Position numbers and translations under genes: made by a program
Shown here: positions 61,254 through 64,000 of the stretch, in pieces
Position numbering within the stretch: the first letter of the stretch is position 1
Layout of the letters: each line of letters opens with the position of its first letter
Origin: Leidyana gryllorum EB-2025a
Lineage: Eukaryota; Apicomplexa
Reading direction: 5' to 3'
Assembly (NCBI GenBank): GCA_048772705.1
Contig: JBLWGC010000082.1
Location: 62,001-126,000 of the forward strand
DNA length: 64,000 nucleotides
The notes under the pieces: generated by a model
What the model saw: the letters and a program-made list of their open reading frames with translations, nothing else
What the model was told of the DNA's origin: nothing
Database searches by the model: none

Positions 61254-64000
61254 TCAAACCGCTTCAACGCCGGTGGGCGGAGACTCCTCCTCCAAAACGG
61301 GCAAATCCAACTCCACAACCACTTCACCCTGTTCCATGTCTCCTTCGGTAGTCACTGCGGCATCTTCAACAACCATTGGATGGTGATGATGATGTTCGTT
61401 AGAGTCAACAACCTCGGGCTCGGGCTCTGGAACCGCTGATTGGTGGTGCTGCGACTCAGCCATCTCCTGTTGATGCTGCTGCTCTTCCTCCAGCTGCTGT
61501 TGATGCTGGTGGTGGTGATCACTCTCATCGTGCATCTCGGGGTGGTGCTGGAGTTGCTCAGAGTGACTGAACGTCGGCGACCCCCCGAGTTCGTCTCCCG
61601 CCTCAGCTCGAACTTGCTCAATATCAGCCGGCGAGCCCAGTTGCTCTGAGGGCGGCGGTGAGGCAGTCTCGTCGTCAAACATAACGCAGCGCACGGAAGT
61701 GCGATGCAGTGCATCCAGATGGGCCGCCACAGACCGAGCGAAGGGTGAAACCATACCCAAATGTGTATTATACCCTCCTTCCATGACTGAGACTGCACAT
61801 CCGACATTATTCAAGAAATGTTGCTGAAATAGAAAAGAGTCTGCTCACCTATGCGCCCTCGGCAAAGTATATTGGCTGCGATGATAAGCTGTCGCGTTAA
61901 CCACATAAAGTCGTGTTCAGAAGCCTTTTGGAAACCGGACCCCATCCCATCGTATGCGTGCCCGTCAAAACCGGCCGACAGCAAGATCAAGTCTGGAAGG
62001 CACTTTTATATGGGAAAGAGAACGTAGGACTCGGTGGGCTCACCAGGCTTGAACTCCAGCAGGGCAGGGATGATTTGATCTGAAAACGCTTGACGAAACT
62101 CACTAACTTGCTGATCCATGGATATAGGACAGTTCAGAATCACCGGATTGTCTTCCCTGCAAGCTGCTCCAGTGGCTGGATAGAATTCACCATCGAACCC
62201 TGTGTGTGTGGAAAGAGACACGTTTTGACAATCGATCGATCGATCTTTGACACTCACCATGTACTGAAGCAAACATAACGTTTTCTGCATCGTGTTCATC
62301 CCGCCAGATCTTCCATCGATCATATTCAATGACTGATTGCATATTCAGCTCGAAAGGAGCCGATGCTTTTAACTGCGAAGGGCGGCGGGTGTATATGTGA
62401 GAGTTTGCTCCCCCCCCGAGGCGGCTCACCTTGATGGTGGCTTTGGTACGGCCCAGATTGCGGACAATCTGTTCCGTACCATTGCCGTGATGGACGTCAA
62501 AGTCCACAATGGCTATGCGGTTGATGCCGAAAGGCGCATAGTGGTATCGTGCATAGGCTGCCCCTATGGCTACGTTGTTCAGAAGGCAGAAACCAAGAGA
62601 GCCCAGTCTGTTTAGAGTGTGTGTAAATGGCGGATGGGGGAGCGTTTGGGCGCTTACGATGTATCAGATGCCAGGACGTCGCCCCCGGTTTCCGGAGAGC
62701 TGACGCCTGGATGAGCTGCCCCCGCAGTGCCAACATGGTGACCTGGTGGTCTTATAACGCAGAAGGCATTACGTACACGGCCTTCACATACTGCCCGGAT
62801 GGCTTCTAGCACTGTGCCCGCGGCCGCTGCGGCCGCGATGAAAGTCTGTGGTGTCACCCCGGTATCATCATCTATTTTGACTGGTGTGAAGGGCGTGGCA
62901 GGAGTAGCCTGAAGAAGGGCCTGTTCAGCCTCTTGACACTTCCGCTTTATATATTGAATGTAGCCTGGGTCATGTACCCGGAGTATATCGGCTAGACAGG
63001 CAGGTGGTGAGATATACTGCCAGGAACAAGTCTCAAATCGTGGCAATCTAAGAATCCCGCTTGTGGGGTTGAGGAGGACGTGGAGCCTTGAGGGGTTCTC
63101 TGGGTACACAGCAGCCCACTCGGCGGGCTTTCCTGCGTCGTGTGGTTCAGGTAGGTTCAGGTGCAATTCGCAATCAGGATGAGTGAACACTCCTGTAAGA
63201 GCTGCAGGTGCTTCCATAGCAGACTGAAAGGTCGTGTCATCCACACTATAAGCATCTCCGTCATCGATGGCTCGCCGGAACGTCTCCAAGAACTCCGGCC
63301 CGAACCCTACGGACTCCGAGTACCCCGCCAGCACCTGTGGACAACAAAGAACAACAGCGGTCAACCCGTCAACCCGTCGCCGCTGCTTACCTCGAACTCA
63401 TCAGTTGAAAAGTCAGGCGCTTGTTTCACGATCGCGAACAGGACTTTCCAGGCGCCCCATTTGACGCACTCTCGTATGACAGAGACGACGAGGTCGGGAG
63501 ATAAATTCTGACGTCGCAAACGCTCAAAGACGGCGAGAACTGTACTCGGCTCGCGAGACATTACTCCAGCGACAATAACGGGGTCTCCGTTGATCGTCCG
63601 TGCTGAGGCATCGGCACCCGCCAGAAGCAGAAGCTTCACCAATGTCGTCGCGCCTAATTGGGTGAGACGCCAAAGCACCGTCGCGCCTGCAAAGTGGGCA
63701 GAGTAACTGCGAGTGGCGGCCGGAGACCGAACCGATCCTTACCAAAGTAGTCCGAGACTTCGAGGTCGACCTCGTCGAGGGAGTGTTCTGAGAGCGTGAG
63801 TGGTTCGCCGTTGTAGTTCAAGCTGAGCATAACAGATTCGGCTTTGGCCAAAACCTGTGACACTGTGGGGTCGAGGGCGCTTTCGCGGTCTCGGAGTAAA
63901 GAGAGGTTCTTTCTTAACTTGGGCCGGAGAATCAGGGCGTAGACTACTGCCACTCGTTCCTCCACCTCGGGGGACACACACACAGACTTGAGCGGGAGGT
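61254..64000 (-). CDS. Class II histone deacetylase with N-terminal ankyrin-like repeats (partial)
   Basis: A zinc-dependent lysine deacetylase whose 5' end lies beyond the window. Introns at 63687-63742, 63335-63390, 62608-62657, 62373-62429, 62200-62257, 61993-62043 and 61793-61848 restore the catalytic domain: HVLLNPTSGILRLPRFE.., CVIRPPGHHVG, VDFDVHHGNGTE (zinc ligands), ASVHG..GFDGEFYPATG, LLSAGFDGHAYDGMG and VSVMEGGYN. Upstream exons carry ankyrin-like units (TTLVKLLLLAGADAS). The C-terminal 140 residues are rich in Gln, Glu and His and disordered. It converges on EFL1 across 159 bp. Domain order suggests an Hda1/HDAC-II protein; substrate (histone or other) is unknown. Confidence 0.92.

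Noticed and set aside
1-64000. Bacterial contamination or a prokaryotic contig
   Set aside because: GH97 and PncC look bacterial, but the same sequence carries Rpn2, ATG3, Nup54, OST1 and HDAC with exactly placed GT..AG introns.
1-64000. tRNA, rRNA, snRNA or spliced-leader RNA genes and CRISPR arrays
   Set aside because: No B-box-like GGTTCGANTCC in a cloverleaf context, no known leader sequence and no regularly spaced repeats were seen by eye. A covariance-model search would be needed to exclude RNA genes firmly.

Overview
The window is nuclear DNA from a unicellular eukaryote with a very compact genome. Most recognisable genes are eukaryotic housekeeping genes: Rpn2, DDX10/Dbp4, ATG3, TAM41, Nup54, OST1, EFL1, an AlkB-type dioxygenase and a class II HDAC. 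They are broken by many GT..AG introns of about 38-65 nt that can be placed exactly, because the spliced frames add up and conserved motifs are restored. A type I metacaspase argues against an animal. A TAM41 homologue implies a mitochondrion that makes cardiolipin. Intergenic gaps are small (7-60 bp for many pairs), and several start codons lie just after a pyrimidine-rich AG acceptor, which suggests spliced-leader trans-splicing. A protist such as a perkinsid would fit, but the species cannot be fixed from the sequence.

Layout. 0.4-15.0 kb: five minus-strand, intronless genes for secreted GH97 glycosidases, a family known mainly from bacteria. Copies 1-3 keep every catalytic and calcium-binding glutamate of the SusB-type inverting glucosidases. 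Copies 4 and 5 have lost them and look like pseudoenzymes. 15.3-16.0 kb: an intronless bacterial-type PncC/CinA-C amidase. 16.2-37.0 kb: a dense housekeeping block with Rpn2, a GT31 glycosyltransferase, a small membrane protein, DDX10, an RluA-type pseudouridine synthase, a membrane protein, ATG3, TAM41, Nup54, a small type I membrane protein, a metacaspase with a membrane tail, and OST1. 37.2-38.4 kb: a protein with a Val/Gln/Pro hexapeptide repeat. 38.4-47.6 kb: a gene-poor region holding two recent segmental duplications (A/A' and B/B'). Each unit carries one small predicted secretory or membrane protein gene and several perfect hairpins. 47.6-64 kb: a WD40-like protein, a 2069-residue disordered protein, AlkB, EFL1 and the 3' part of an ankyrin-HDAC gene that runs off the window.

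How it fits together. The GH97 array probably gives the cell a secreted alpha-glucan-degrading set, with two copies turned to some other use such as binding. The rest is core cell machinery: proteasome, ribosome biogenesis, autophagy, N-glycosylation, nuclear pore, cardiolipin synthesis and chromatin. The genes most worth attention are the GH97 array with its dead paralogues, the duplicated A and B modules, and the evidence for trans-splicing between closely packed genes.
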